DNA from: Allomuricauda sp.
GTDB lineage: Bacteria; Bacteroidota; Bacteroidia; Flavobacteriales; Flavobacteriaceae
Assembly (NCBI RefSeq): GCF_002699205.1
Contig: NZ_PABT01000040.1
Coordinates: 1 to 64,000, forward strand
Length of the DNA: 64,000 bases
Direction of reading: 5' to 3'
The position numbers and the translations under genes were made by a program. Below, in pieces: positions 50,540 through 58,418 of this stretch (its first letter is position 1; each line of letters opens with the position of its first letter). The notes beneath the pieces were generated by a model, which was given only the letters and a program-made list of their open reading frames with translations, made no database searches and was not told the origin of the DNA.

Positions 50540-50565
50540 GACGAGTATCTTTATAAAAAGTTACA
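50540..50565 (-). promoter_or_regulatory. Predicted ECF sigma promoter (TGTAAC-N16-CGTC), site E
   Basis: On the minus strand TGTAAC is at 50565-50560 and CGTC at 50543-50540 with a 16-nt spacer, as in sites A and D. The expected start near 50532 is ~74 nt before the terminator stem. Confidence 0.66.
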
Positions 50566-50598
50566 GTCCACATCAAAGTTTAACACAAAAATTAACAA

Positions 50599-50958
50599 AT
50601 GCACAAAACACTTGTCGTAGGGGCTTCTACAAACCCGGGAAGATACAGTAACACAGCAATTCGTAGGTTGGTTGACAATAATATTGAAACAACCGCATTT
50701 GGGATACGTGGGGGAACTGTATCAGGTGTCGAAATTAAGAATAAATTGTATGATTTTCAAAATATTGACACGGTAACTTTATACTTGAGCCCAAAAAATC
50801 AAGAAGCATATTATCAACAGATCGTAGATCTACATCCCAGACGGGTAATTTTTAACCCGGGAACCGAAAATCCAGAGTTCTACAAAATCCTTGAGGATGC
50901 TGGTATTCAAGTAGTAGAGGCCTGTACTTTGGTCCTGCTTGCTACGGGGCAGTATTGA
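50599..50958 (+). CDS. CoA-binding (YccU-like) protein
   Basis: 119 residues, close to the minimum CoA_binding Rossmann domain: [20 protein letters not shown] at the start, [24 protein letters not shown] and [13 protein letters not shown]. Small proteins of this type bind CoA or NAD and function is mostly unknown. The stop overlaps the convergent symporter gene by 17 nt. It faces away from the receptor gene, so its own promoter lies between 50566 and 50598. Confidence 0.88.
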   Translation: MHKTLVVGASTNPGRYSNTAIRRLVDNNIETTAFGIRGGTVSGVEIKNKLYDFQNIDTVTLYLSPKNQEAYYQQIVDLHPRRVIFNPGTENPEFYKILEDAGIQVVEACTLVLLATGQY

Positions 50959-52429
50959 TTATGGAATCTGATTCTTTTTTTCGTATCAACCATAAACCTA
51001 TGAATGTCAATAATCCGTTAAGGGGCAACAACTCGTACCCAACTTGATAACCGCCTAAATAGGAAGCAGGGATATTGGCGATAAGGGCAATGACGATTAC
51101 AGATACTAGGGCAACGATCCAAACGTAACCATCTTTGATTTTATGCTTTGTAAAAATGCCGAATGCAAAAAGCCCCAATAATGGACCGTAAGTGTACCCG
51201 GCAACGGTTAACAGACTATCGATTACATTACTGTTCAAGATATATTTGAATGCGATAATCACAATGATCAACATGATGCTCATCACAATATGGGTTCTCT
51301 TTCGTATCCTTTTTTGATCACTTTCCTTCCTTTCCTCAACATTTAAAAAATCCACACAGAACGATGTTGTCAAAGAGGTTAGGGCACTGTCCGCACTACT
51401 ATATGCAGCTGCGATCAGTCCGAGCATAAAAGTTATGGAGAGTGCCAGGCCCAAACCTCCGTTCAAAGCAATTTCAGGGAACAGAAGGTCGGTTTTTGGG
51501 GTGCCGTCCATCAAAGGAATACCAATGCCTTCCCTTTTGGCGTAGATGTAGAGCAGGGCACCCAACAACATGAACAAAAAAGTGACCCCGACAAGCACAA
51601 AACTAAAGGAGACCATATTTTTTTGTGCATCTTTCAATGATTTGCAGGTAAGGTTTTTTTGCATCATATCTTGATCCAAACCGGTCATGCAGATAGTTAC
51701 GAACATACCTCCCACGAAAGATTTTATAAAATAGCTTCTATTCAAAAAACTATCGGTCACCAAAAAATCATTGTAGTTCTTCAGTTCTTCCGAAGCCAAG
51801 AATTCACCAAAACTCCATCCCAATTCCTGATTGATCATTATAATTGAAAGAATTACGGCCAAAATCATAAAAAGTGTCTGGAGGGTATCGGTCCATACAA
51901 TGGTTTTTATGCCTCCCTTGTTGGTATAGATCCAAATCAATAGAATGGAGATGACCACCGTAAACTCAAACCGAACACCAAGGTCATCAAAAACAAATTG
52001 TTGCAGAACAATGGCCACTAGGTACAATCTAAAGGCAGCGCCCAAAACTCGGGAGATAAAAAAGAAAAATGCCCCGGTACGGTGGCTTACCTTGCCAAAA
52101 CGACCTTGTAAATATTCATAAATGGAGGTAAGGTTGAGTTTGTAGTATAAGGGGAGCAACACAAAGGCCACCACAAAATACCCAACAAGGTAGCCCAGCA
52201 CCACTTGCATATAGGTCAATTGGCTATCGCCCACCCATCCCGGTACGGAAATGAATGTCACCCCTGAGAGTGATGCGCCGACCATTCCAAAAGCGACCAC
52301 GTACCATGGTGATTGTTTGCCCGCCTTAAAAAAATCGACATTGGAATCGTTTTTACCGGTAAAGTGGGAAATAAGGATAAGCACCAAAAAATAAGCGCCT
52401 ATCAGCAACAGAATTTGGGTAGCTGACAT
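50942..52429 (-). CDS. Sodium:solute symporter (SSS family)
   Basis: 495 residues from ATG at 52429-52427; an in-frame TTG at 52492 gives a polar extension and is less likely. About 13 transmembrane helices. SSS pattern: [29 protein letters not shown] near residues 35-63 (as [20 protein letters not shown]), [20 protein letters not shown] near 345-364 with Ser/Thr of the sodium site, and ITNKGG-like loops. The substrate is unknown; SSS members carry sugars, proline, pantothenate or nucleobases. The next gene, recR, is divergent. Confidence 0.92.
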   Translation of the reverse strand: MSATQILLLIGAYFLVLILISHFTGKNDSNVDFFKAGKQSPWYVVAFGMVGASLSGVTFISVPGWVGDSQLTYMQVVLGYLVGYFVVAFVLLPLYYKLNLTSIYEYLQGRFGKVSHRTGAFFFFISRVLGAAFRLYLVAIVLQQFVFDDLGVRFEFTVVISILLIWIYTNKGGIKTIVWTDTLQTLFMILAVILSIIMINQELGWSFGEFLASEELKNYNDFLVTDSFLNRSYFIKSFVGGMFVTICMTGLDQDMMQKNLTCKSLKDAQKNMVSFSFVLVGVTFLFMLLGALLYIYAKREGIGIPLMDGTPKTDLLFPEIALNGGLGLALSITFMLGLIAAAYSSADSALTSLTTSFCVDFLNVEERKESDQKRIRKRTHIVMSIMLIIVIIAFKYILNSNVIDSLLTVAGYTYGPLLGLFAFGIFTKHKIKDGYVWIVALVSVIVIALIANIPASYLGGYQVGYELLPLNGLLTFIGLWLIRKKESDSIINTAP

Positions 52430-52505
52430 ATATGTGGTTTGATTTGCAAAGTAAGAAAGTAAATTGGTATTAGTAAAATTGTAATTTTGCAAGAGAATTG
52501 ACGCT

Positions 52506-53126
52506 ATGGAATTTTCATCGAAGCTATTGGAGAATGCAGTTTACGAGATGTCGCAATTGCCCGGAATTGGTAAGCGGACAGCATTAAGATTGGTGCTGCA
52601 CCTCCTAAAACAGCCGGAAGAAAGGACCGAACTATTGGCAAATGCGTTGTTGAAGTTGAAGGCTGAGGTCAATTTTTGTAAAAACTGTCATAACATTTCA
52701 GATACCGAGGTTTGTGAGATTTGTGCCAATCCCAAGAGAGATCGGACCTTGGTTTGTGTAGTGGAGGATATTAGAGATGTAATGGCCATTGAAAATACCT
52801 CGCAGTACAATGGATTGTACCATGTGTTGGGGGGAAAGATATCACCAATGGAAGGTGTGGGGCCTCAAGATCTAAATATAGCTCCATTGATCAAAAAAGT
52901 TAAGGATGGAACGGTCAAGGAATTGATTTTGGCCTTGAGTTCCACCATGGAGGGCGATACCACCAATTTTTATATTTACAAACAATTGGAAGGGCTGGAA
53001 GTTACGACCTCCACGATTGCAAGAGGAATTTCGGTGGGTGATGAATTGGAATATGCAGACGAGGTAACTTTGGGTAGAAGTATAATTAATAGAGTGCCTT
53101 TTGAAAACTCTATTAAAACGAATTAA
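52506..53126 (+). CDS. recR: Recombination mediator RecR
   Basis: 206 residues. An N-terminal HhH region ([12 protein letters not shown]), the zinc finger C58, C61, C70, C73 ([20 protein letters not shown] in part), and a Toprim domain with [11 protein letters not shown] and [10 protein letters not shown]. With RecO and RecF it helps load RecA at gaps. The gene is alone on its strand before the E2 gene, 79 nt downstream. A TAATTTTG at 52482-52489 lies 16 nt before the ATG and could be a -7 element. Confidence 0.96.
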   Translation: MEFSSKLLENAVYEMSQLPGIGKRTALRLVLHLLKQPEERTELLANALLKLKAEVNFCKNCHNISDTEVCEICANPKRDRTLVCVVEDIRDVMAIENTSQYNGLYHVLGGKISPMEGVGPQDLNIAPLIKKVKDGTVKELILALSSTMEGDTTNFYIYKQLEGLEVTTSTIARGISVGDELEYADEVTLGRSIINRVPFENSIKTN

Positions 53127-53205
53127 TGAATATAAATCAAAAATAAGTAGATTTCTTTAGTATTTTTGTAAAAAACAAATCAAAACCACTTTGATAAATA
53201 CGAAT

Positions 53206-54567
53206 ATGGCAAAATTTGAATTGAAATTACCGCAAATGGGAGAAAGTGTCGCAGAAGCCACGCTGACCAATTGGTTAAAGGAAGTGGGCGATACCATTGA
53301 GATGGACGAAGCTGTCTTTGAAATAGCCACCGATAAAGTGGATTCCGAGGTCCCCAGCGAAGTAGATGGGGTATTGTTGGAAAAGCGGTTCAATGTGGAC
53401 GATGTCATAAAAGTTGGAGAAGTGGTGGCCGTTATCCAAGTAGAGGGCGAGGTTGATAATGTACAGGATGATGATGGTACGGAAGAAATAACGGTCGAGG
53501 AACCTGCCGAAGTGCCTGCTAGGGAATTGGAAGTCCAAATGGCAGGGGTAAAAGAATCCGTTTCCACATCGACTCCCGATTTTTCAAGTTCGGAGCGGTT
53601 CTATTCTCCTTTGGTTAAAAATATCGCCAAGGAAGAAAACGTTTCCATGGAGGAGTTGGAGGCCATTGTAGGTACTGGAAAAGAAGGAAGGGTCACCAAG
53701 AATGATATTATGGCCTATTTGGAAAGTCGTTCCAATGGAAGCCAAGCCAAAATGAAACCGGAGCCTCAACCGGAAACCCCAACGGACATATCGAAAACCC
53801 CTGAACAGCCGAAACAAACGCCGGAAAAACCAAAAGAATCCCAAGTTCAGGTCAAAGCAGGTGACGAGGTGGTTCCATTGACCCGTATGGGCAAACTGAT
53901 CGCCCATCATATGATTGAGAGTGTTTCCACATCAGCCCACGTGCAAAGCTTCGTGGAAGTGGATGTGACCAATGTGGTGAACTGGAGAAACAAAGTAAAG
54001 AATGCTTTCCAAGAACGGGAAGGGGAAAAACTGACCTTTACACCGATATTCATGGAAGCCGTGGCCATGGCCTTGAAAAAATATCCAATGATGAACATAT
54101 CGTTGGATGGGGACAAGGTTATCAAAAAGAAAAATATCAACTTGGGGATGGCTGCTGCCCTGCCCGATGGTAACTTGATCGTTCCCGTAATCAAAAATGC
54201 CGATCAATTGAATTTGGTGGGCATGGCAAAAACGGTGAACGACCTTGCCAATAGGGCCAGGAACAATCAGTTAAAACCCGATGAGGTCAAGGATGGCACC
54301 TACACGGTTACCAATGTTGGTTCTTTCGGGAGTGTTTTTGGAACGCCGATCATCAATCAGCCACAAGTAGGGATTCTTGCATTGGGAGCCATTAGAAAAA
54401 TGCCCTCAGTAATAGAAACCGATCAAGGAGAATTTATAGGCATCCGAAGTAAAATGTACCTATCGCACAGTTATGATCACCGTGTGGTGAACGGTGCGTT
54501 GGGCGGAATGTTTGTAAAATCCGTAGCTGATTATTTGGAAGCTTGGGACATTAATCGGGAAATATAG
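53206..54567 (+). CDS. 2-oxo acid dehydrogenase dihydrolipoamide acyltransferase (E2)
   Basis: 453 residues from ATG at 53206; the in-frame TTG at 53191 is five codons earlier. Domain order: lipoyl domain with K44 in EIATDKVDSE (lipoylated Lys), a Pro/Lys/Glu-rich linker, the E3-binding domain (FYSPLVKNIA...EGRVTKNDIMAYL, ~132-172), a second Pro/Lys/Gln linker, and the catalytic domain with SHSYDHRVVNGALGG, H425. The position usually occupied by Asp in the HxxxDG motif is N429. No E1 or E3 neighbour, so the substrate (pyruvate, 2-oxoglutarate or branched chain) is not settled. Confidence 0.93.
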   Translation: MAKFELKLPQMGESVAEATLTNWLKEVGDTIEMDEAVFEIATDKVDSEVPSEVDGVLLEKRFNVDDVIKVGEVVAVIQVEGEVDNVQDDDGTEEITVEEPAEVPARELEVQMAGVKESVSTSTPDFSSSERFYSPLVKNIAKEENVSMEELEAIVGTGKEGRVTKNDIMAYLESRSNGSQAKMKPEPQPETPTDISKTPEQPKQTPEKPKESQVQVKAGDEVVPLTRMGKLIAHHMIESVSTSAHVQSFVEVDVTNVVNWRNKVKNAFQEREGEKLTFTPIFMEAVAMALKKYPMMNISLDGDKVIKKKNINLGMAAALPDGNLIVPVIKNADQLNLVGMAKTVNDLANRARNNQLKPDEVKDGTYTVTNVGSFGSVFGTPIINQPQVGILALGAIRKMPSVIETDQGEFIGIRSKMYLSHSYDHRVVNGALGGMFVKSVADYLEAWDINREI

Positions 54568-54639
54568 CGAAAAACCCTTCTTGTTATTGTCACTATTCTT
54601 AATTTAGAAGCCAAGTGAATTTTATTTAAAAAGTCCCAT

Positions 54640-55413
54640 ATGCAATTACAATTGACCAAACCTATCTGTTTTTTTGACCTGGAGACCACGGGTACAAACG
54701 TGGCCAAGGATAGAATTGTTGAAATTTCCATCCTTAAGGTTTTTCCTAATGGTAATAAGGAGAGCAGGACATGGTTGGTGAACCCGGAAATACCAATTCC
54801 GCCCGAATCTGAGGCCATACATGGAATTTCCAACGAAAAAGTGGCCAACGAACCCACTTTCAAACAGTTGTCCAAGGACATCTATGCCATGATCAGGGAT
54901 AGTGATTTGGCGGGTTTTAATTCTGATAGGTTCGATATTCCCCTGTTAGCAGAGGAAATGTTGAGGGCAGATGTGGATTTTGATATGAAAAACATGGTCT
55001 CCGTAGATGTGCAGACCATATTCCATAAAATGGAAAAGCGAACTCTGGAGGCGGCCTACAAATTTTATTGCGATAAGGATTTGGATGATGCCCATAGTGC
55101 CGAAGCCGATACGATGGCCACCTATGAAGTTTTGTTGGCGCAATTGGAAAGATATCCGGAACTGGAAAATGATGTAAAAAAACTTTCGGAATTCACCACA
55201 AGAAAGCAAAATCTTGATTTTGCCGGTTTTATTGGAGTGGATGAAAATGACAACCCCATTTTTTCCTTCGGCAAGCACAAAGGGAAAACAGTGGATGAGG
55301 TCTTGGAAAAAGAACCAGGCTATTTTGGGTGGATCCTGAATGCTGACTTTCCACTCTATACAAAAAAAGTACTTACCCAGATAAAATTGAGCAAGCTCAA
55401 CAACAAATTTTAA
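54640..55413 (+). CDS. DnaQ-like 3'-5' exonuclease with ExoX-type C-terminal domain
   Basis: 257 residues. Exonuclease motifs: FFDLETTGTNVAKDRIVEIS (Exo I, D and E near 13-15), GFNSDRFDIPLL (Exo II) and HSAEADTMATYEVL (Exo III with H and D, about 148-155). A C-terminal segment FSFGKHKGKTVDEVLEKEPGYFGWIL (given as FGKHKGKTVDEV and PGYFGWIL) is the small domain of ExoX-like enzymes. This proteobacterial-like domain layout also occurs in Bacteroidota. Probably acts in DNA repair rather than as the replicative proofreader. It lies between the E2 gene and the FAH-family gene, all on one strand. Confidence 0.9.
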   Translation: MQLQLTKPICFFDLETTGTNVAKDRIVEISILKVFPNGNKESRTWLVNPEIPIPPESEAIHGISNEKVANEPTFKQLSKDIYAMIRDSDLAGFNSDRFDIPLLAEEMLRADVDFDMKNMVSVDVQTIFHKMEKRTLEAAYKFYCDKDLDDAHSAEADTMATYEVLLAQLERYPELENDVKKLSEFTTRKQNLDFAGFIGVDENDNPIFSFGKHKGKTVDEVLEKEPGYFGWILNADFPLYTKKVLTQIKLSKLNNKF

Positions 55414-55447
55414 GATAAGCAAGCGTTAACCCCCTCATAAACAAATT

Positions 55448-56059
55448 ATGAAGCTGATCTGTATAGGACGTAATTATGTAGACCATATCAATGAATTGAG
55501 CAATGAGCGTCCAGATGAACCAGTGGTCTTTATAAAACCCGATTCAGCGATTTTGCCCAAAGAGCAGGATTTTTATATTCCTGAATTTTCTCAAGACATC
55601 CATTATGAAGTAGAGGTTTTGGTGAAGATCAAAAAAGTTGGAAAACATATTTCCAAAGAGTTTGCCCATAAATATTATGATGAAATCGGGCTGGGTATCG
55701 ATTTCACGGCAAGAGACCTGCAATCCAAGTTAAAATCAAAAGGGTTGCCCTGGGAAAAAGCCAAAGGGTTCGATGGAGCTGCCGTAGTTGGAGAGTGGTT
55801 GGCCAAGGATAAATTTGAGGACTTGGACAACTTGAATTTTTCGTTACTGAAAAATGGAGAGAAGGTCCAAGAAGGAAATACTTCCTTAATGTTGTGGAAG
55901 ATAGATGAGATCATAGCCCATGTGTCCACGTATTTTATGCTGAAAAAAGGGGATATTATATTTACCGGTACCCCTGCCGGTGTTGGTAAAGTAAGCCCAA
56001 ATGATTACCTTGTTGGTATATTGGAAGGAGCACAATTGTTTGATATTAATGTACGATGA
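55448..56059 (+). CDS. Fumarylacetoacetate hydrolase (FAH) family protein
   Basis: 203 residues, single FAH fold. Motifs: ICIGRNYVDHINEL at the start, PVVFIKPDSAI, HYEVEVLVKI (metal-ligand Glu), GLGIDFTARDLQ, KAKGFDGAAVVGEW, IIFTGTPAGVG near the end. Small FAH proteins are often acylpyruvases or oxaloacetate decarboxylases (YcgM/FAHD1 type) that need Mg2+ or Mn2+. No tyrosine degradation genes are near. The Hpt gene overlaps its end by 4 nt. Confidence 0.9.
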   Translation: MKLICIGRNYVDHINELSNERPDEPVVFIKPDSAILPKEQDFYIPEFSQDIHYEVEVLVKIKKVGKHISKEFAHKYYDEIGLGIDFTARDLQSKLKSKGLPWEKAKGFDGAAVVGEWLAKDKFEDLDNLNFSLLKNGEKVQEGNTSLMLWKIDEIIAHVSTYFMLKKGDIIFTGTPAGVGKVSPNDYLVGILEGAQLFDINVR

Positions 56060-56397
56060 TGATATACAACCTCGATAAGATAAATGAAATGGCGGAAGGT
56101 GATGAGGATTTCATTACCTCTGTAATTTCCGTGTTTTTGGAAGAAGTCCCCGAAGATTTGGAAAGCTTGGAAAAAGCCATTGATTCCAAGGATTATGAAA
56201 ACATATATAAACTGGCCCACAAGATTAAGCCCAATGTGGATATTTTGGGCATGGAGCAAGCAAGGGCAAAAGCTTTGGAAATAGAGACTTTGGGAAAAAC
56301 AGCTGGGAGCATCGATGAGATCACGGAAAAGTTTCCCATGCTCAAAAAAGATGTCCTTCAAGTGGTGACAGAATTGAAAAATGACTTCAACTTATAG
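56056..56397 (+). CDS. Stand-alone Hpt (histidine phosphotransfer) domain protein
   Basis: 113 residues, predicted four-helix bundle. The phosphorylatable residue is H55 in YKLAHKIKPNVDIL, which fits the Hpt motif (AHxLK-like). It has no kinase or receiver domain, so it should relay phosphate between a hybrid kinase and a response regulator elsewhere in the genome. The ATG lies within the FAH stop region, and cinA starts directly after its stop. Confidence 0.87.
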   Translation: MMIYNLDKINEMAEGDEDFITSVISVFLEEVPEDLESLEKAIDSKDYENIYKLAHKIKPNVDILGMEQARAKALEIETLGKTAGSIDEITEKFPMLKKDVLQVVTELKNDFNL

Positions 56398-57648
56398 ATG
56401 CAAGCTGAGATAATCACCATTGGGGATGAGATTCTCATTGGTCAGATTGTAGATTCCAATTCGGCGTTCATCTCCAAAGAGCTGAACAAAATCGGGGTCT
56501 CTGTCTATCAAATAACTTCCATACAGGACGACAGGGAACATATTGTAAAAGCCTTGAAAGAAGCCGGTGAGCGTTCTTCCGTAGTAATCATTACGGGAGG
56601 TTTGGGTCCCACCAAAGACGATGTTACCAAACACGCCTTGTGCGAATTCTTTGAAGATAAATTGGTCCGGGACGATACGGTGTTGCGCCATATCGAAGAA
56701 CTTTTTAAAAAATATATAACCACCCCTATCTCTGATTTGAACCGGGAACAGGCGATGGTCCCATCAAAAGCGGTAGTGTTGCACAATACCTTTGGTACCG
56801 CGCCTGGATTGTGGATGAAAAAAGGGGATACTGCCTATGTTTCCCTTCCTGGTGTGCCTTACGAGATGAAAAGTATCATCACCAAGTCGGTATTGCCCAA
56901 AATTATTGAGGAATATGATCGCCCCCATATCGTCCATAAGACCATTTTGACGTATGGCATGGGTGAGAGCGCCATTGCGGAGAAGTTGGAAGACTGGGAA
57001 GATAACCTTCCTCCTTATATAAAATTTGCCTATCTGCCCAACTTGGGCAGTGTAAGGCTGAGACTTTCCGCAAAAGGAAACGATAAAGAGGCGTTGATGG
57101 CCGGTATTGAGGAGCAGGCTCAAAAACTGTACCCCTTGATCGGTGATATTATTTATGGCGAAGAAGAGGAGGATGGGAAGCTGGAGAAGCAAATAGGTGT
57201 TTGGTTGACCGACAAAAAAATGACCCTCTCTACCGCAGAAAGTTTTACCGGTGGCAGTATTGCCGAACGAATTACATCAATACCGGGAGCGTCCAATTAC
57301 TTTAAAGGTAGTATGGTCTGTTATGCAACCGAGGTGAAGGTTGAATTGTTGGGAGTGCCCCAAACGTTGATAGATGAACATTCTGTGGTGAGCAAAGAGG
57401 TGGCCATAGCCATGGCCGACAATGTAAAAAACAAGTTGGGGACGGATTTTGCGATTTCGACCACCGGCAATGCGGGCCCGACAAAAGGCGATTCCGATGC
57501 GGATGTTGGGACTGTTTACATTGGGATAAGTACACCAAAAGGTACTTTTGCCCAGAAATTTATAATGGGAAAGCATCGCGAAAGAGTTGTCAAAAAGTCT
57601 GTAAACAAAGCTTTTGAGCTATTGTATAAAGAAATTTTAAATTTCTGA
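56398..57648 (+). CDS. cinA: CinA competence/damage-inducible protein
   Basis: 416 residues. N-terminal MocF/MoaB-like domain: [18 protein letters not shown] and [21 protein letters not shown]-terminal CinA domain: [24 protein letters not shown] (in two parts [15 protein letters not shown] and SIPGAS) and [25 protein letters not shown]. The C-terminal domain is a nicotinamide mononucleotide deamidase that recycles pyridine nucleotides; the first domain acts on ADP-ribose or CoA. The ATG abuts the Hpt stop. The rpmB promoter sits 9 nt after its stop. Confidence 0.95.
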   Translation: MQAEIITIGDEILIGQIVDSNSAFISKELNKIGVSVYQITSIQDDREHIVKALKEAGERSSVVIITGGLGPTKDDVTKHALCEFFEDKLVRDDTVLRHIEELFKKYITTPISDLNREQAMVPSKAVVLHNTFGTAPGLWMKKGDTAYVSLPGVPYEMKSIITKSVLPKIIEEYDRPHIVHKTILTYGMGESAIAEKLEDWEDNLPPYIKFAYLPNLGSVRLRLSAKGNDKEALMAGIEEQAQKLYPLIGDIIYGEEEEDGKLEKQIGVWLTDKKMTLSTAESFTGGSIAERITSIPGASNYFKGSMVCYATEVKVELLGVPQTLIDEHSVVSKEVAIAMADNVKNKLGTDFAISTTGNAGPTKGDSDADVGTVYIGISTPKGTFAQKFIMGKHRERVVKKSVNKAFELLYKEILNF

Positions 57649-57656
57649 AAAAGAAT

Positions 57657-57688
57657 TTTGTACGTCCCATTAAAATGGTATAAATTTG
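57657..57688 (+). promoter_or_regulatory. Bacteroidota housekeeping promoter of rpmB-rpmG
   Basis: TTTG at 57657-57660, a 20-nt spacer and TAAATTTG at 57681-57688, matching the -33 and -7 consensus of the Bacteroidota primary sigma factor. Transcription should start near 57695, about 28 nt before rpmB. Confidence 0.8.
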
Positions 57689-57722
57689 CAGCCTCAATAA
57701 AATCACTCAAATAGTTAGGGAG

Positions 57723-57950
57723 ATGTCTAAAGTTTGTGAAGTAACAGGAAAAAAGGTGATGTTTGGAAACAACGTTTCCTTTTCCATCAATAAGACTAAG
57801 AGGAGGTTCGATGCGAATATCTCCAAGAAGAGGTTTTATATTCCAGAGGAAGATCGTTGGGTAACCTTGAACGTTTCTGCCCGTGGGGTGAAAATCATCA
57901 ATAAGAAAGGAATCTCTGCTGTCTTGAAGGAAATCAATTCCAAAAAGTAA
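57723..57950 (+). CDS. rpmB: 50S ribosomal protein bL28
   Basis: 75 residues. Conserved L28 start (SKVCEVTGKKVMFGNNVSF) and NVSARGVKIINKKG near the end. Only one Cys (C5) is present, so it is the zinc-free form. It is followed 28 nt downstream by rpmG and 37 nt further by a DUF4295 gene in one transcript; this trio and the following ftsY are a typical Bacteroidota arrangement. Confidence 0.96.
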   Translation: MSKVCEVTGKKVMFGNNVSFSINKTKRRFDANISKKRFYIPEEDRWVTLNVSARGVKIINKKGISAVLKEINSKK

Positions 57951-57978
57951 GTTGTAAAAGCATTTTAAGTACAATACA

Positions 57979-58161
57979 ATGGCAAAGAAAGGAAATAGGG
58001 TTCAGGTAATTTTGGAGTGTACAGAGCACAAGGAATCTGGTATGCCAGGTACTTCTAGGTATATTACCACCAAGAACAAGAAGAACACGCCAGATAGGTT
58101 GGAAATAAAAAAATACAATCCTATCCTTAAGCGTATGACAGTTCATAAAGAAATTAAATAA
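57979..58161 (+). CDS. rpmG: 50S ribosomal protein bL33
   Basis: 60 residues. L33 pattern [34 protein letters not shown] (in part [16 protein letters not shown]) and RMTVHKEIK at the end. There is a single Cys (C14) and no CxxC pair, so this is the zinc-free type. Confidence 0.95.
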   Translation: MAKKGNRVQVILECTEHKESGMPGTSRYITTKNKKNTPDRLEIKKYNPILKRMTVHKEIK

Positions 58162-58198
58162 TAGCTTTTTACAAAGTAAAGGGCAAAAAATATAAGCC

Positions 58199-58351
58199 AT
58201 GGCAAAGAAAACGGTAGCAACACTTCAGTCATCATCAAAAAGATTGACAAAGGCCATTAAAATGGTAAAATCTCCTAAAACCGGTGCATACACTTTTGTA
58301 GAGTCTGTTATGCCCCCAGAAATGGTAAATGACTGGTTGAACAAGCAGTAG
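58199..58351 (+). CDS. DUF4295 small protein
   Basis: 50 residues, very basic (MAKKTVATLQ, SKRLTKAIKMVKSPKTG, MPPEMVNDWLNKQ). DUF4295 proteins are found directly after rpmG in Bacteroidota and are assumed to be ribosome-associated because of that position and their charge. The ATG at 58199 follows rpmG by 37 nt; a terminator follows 33 nt after the stop. Confidence 0.9.
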   Translation: MAKKTVATLQSSSKRLTKAIKMVKSPKTGAYTFVESVMPPEMVNDWLNKQ

Positions 58352-58383
58352 ATAAGAAATATTTTTCTTAAATAAATATAGAG

Positions 58384-58408
58384 AGCCGCTTTTCAGCGGC
58401 TTTTTTTG
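58384..58408 (+). terminator. Rho-independent terminator of the ribosomal operon
   Basis: AGCCGCT (58384-58390) pairs perfectly with AGCGGCT (58395-58401), loop TTTC, followed by six T. Confidence 0.93.
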
Positions 58409-58418
58409 TGGTAAAAAA

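Noticed and set aside
52464-52489. Full promoter TTG...TAATTTTG for recR
   Set aside because: The -7 element is good but the spacer is 15 nt, too short; kept only as a remark on recR.
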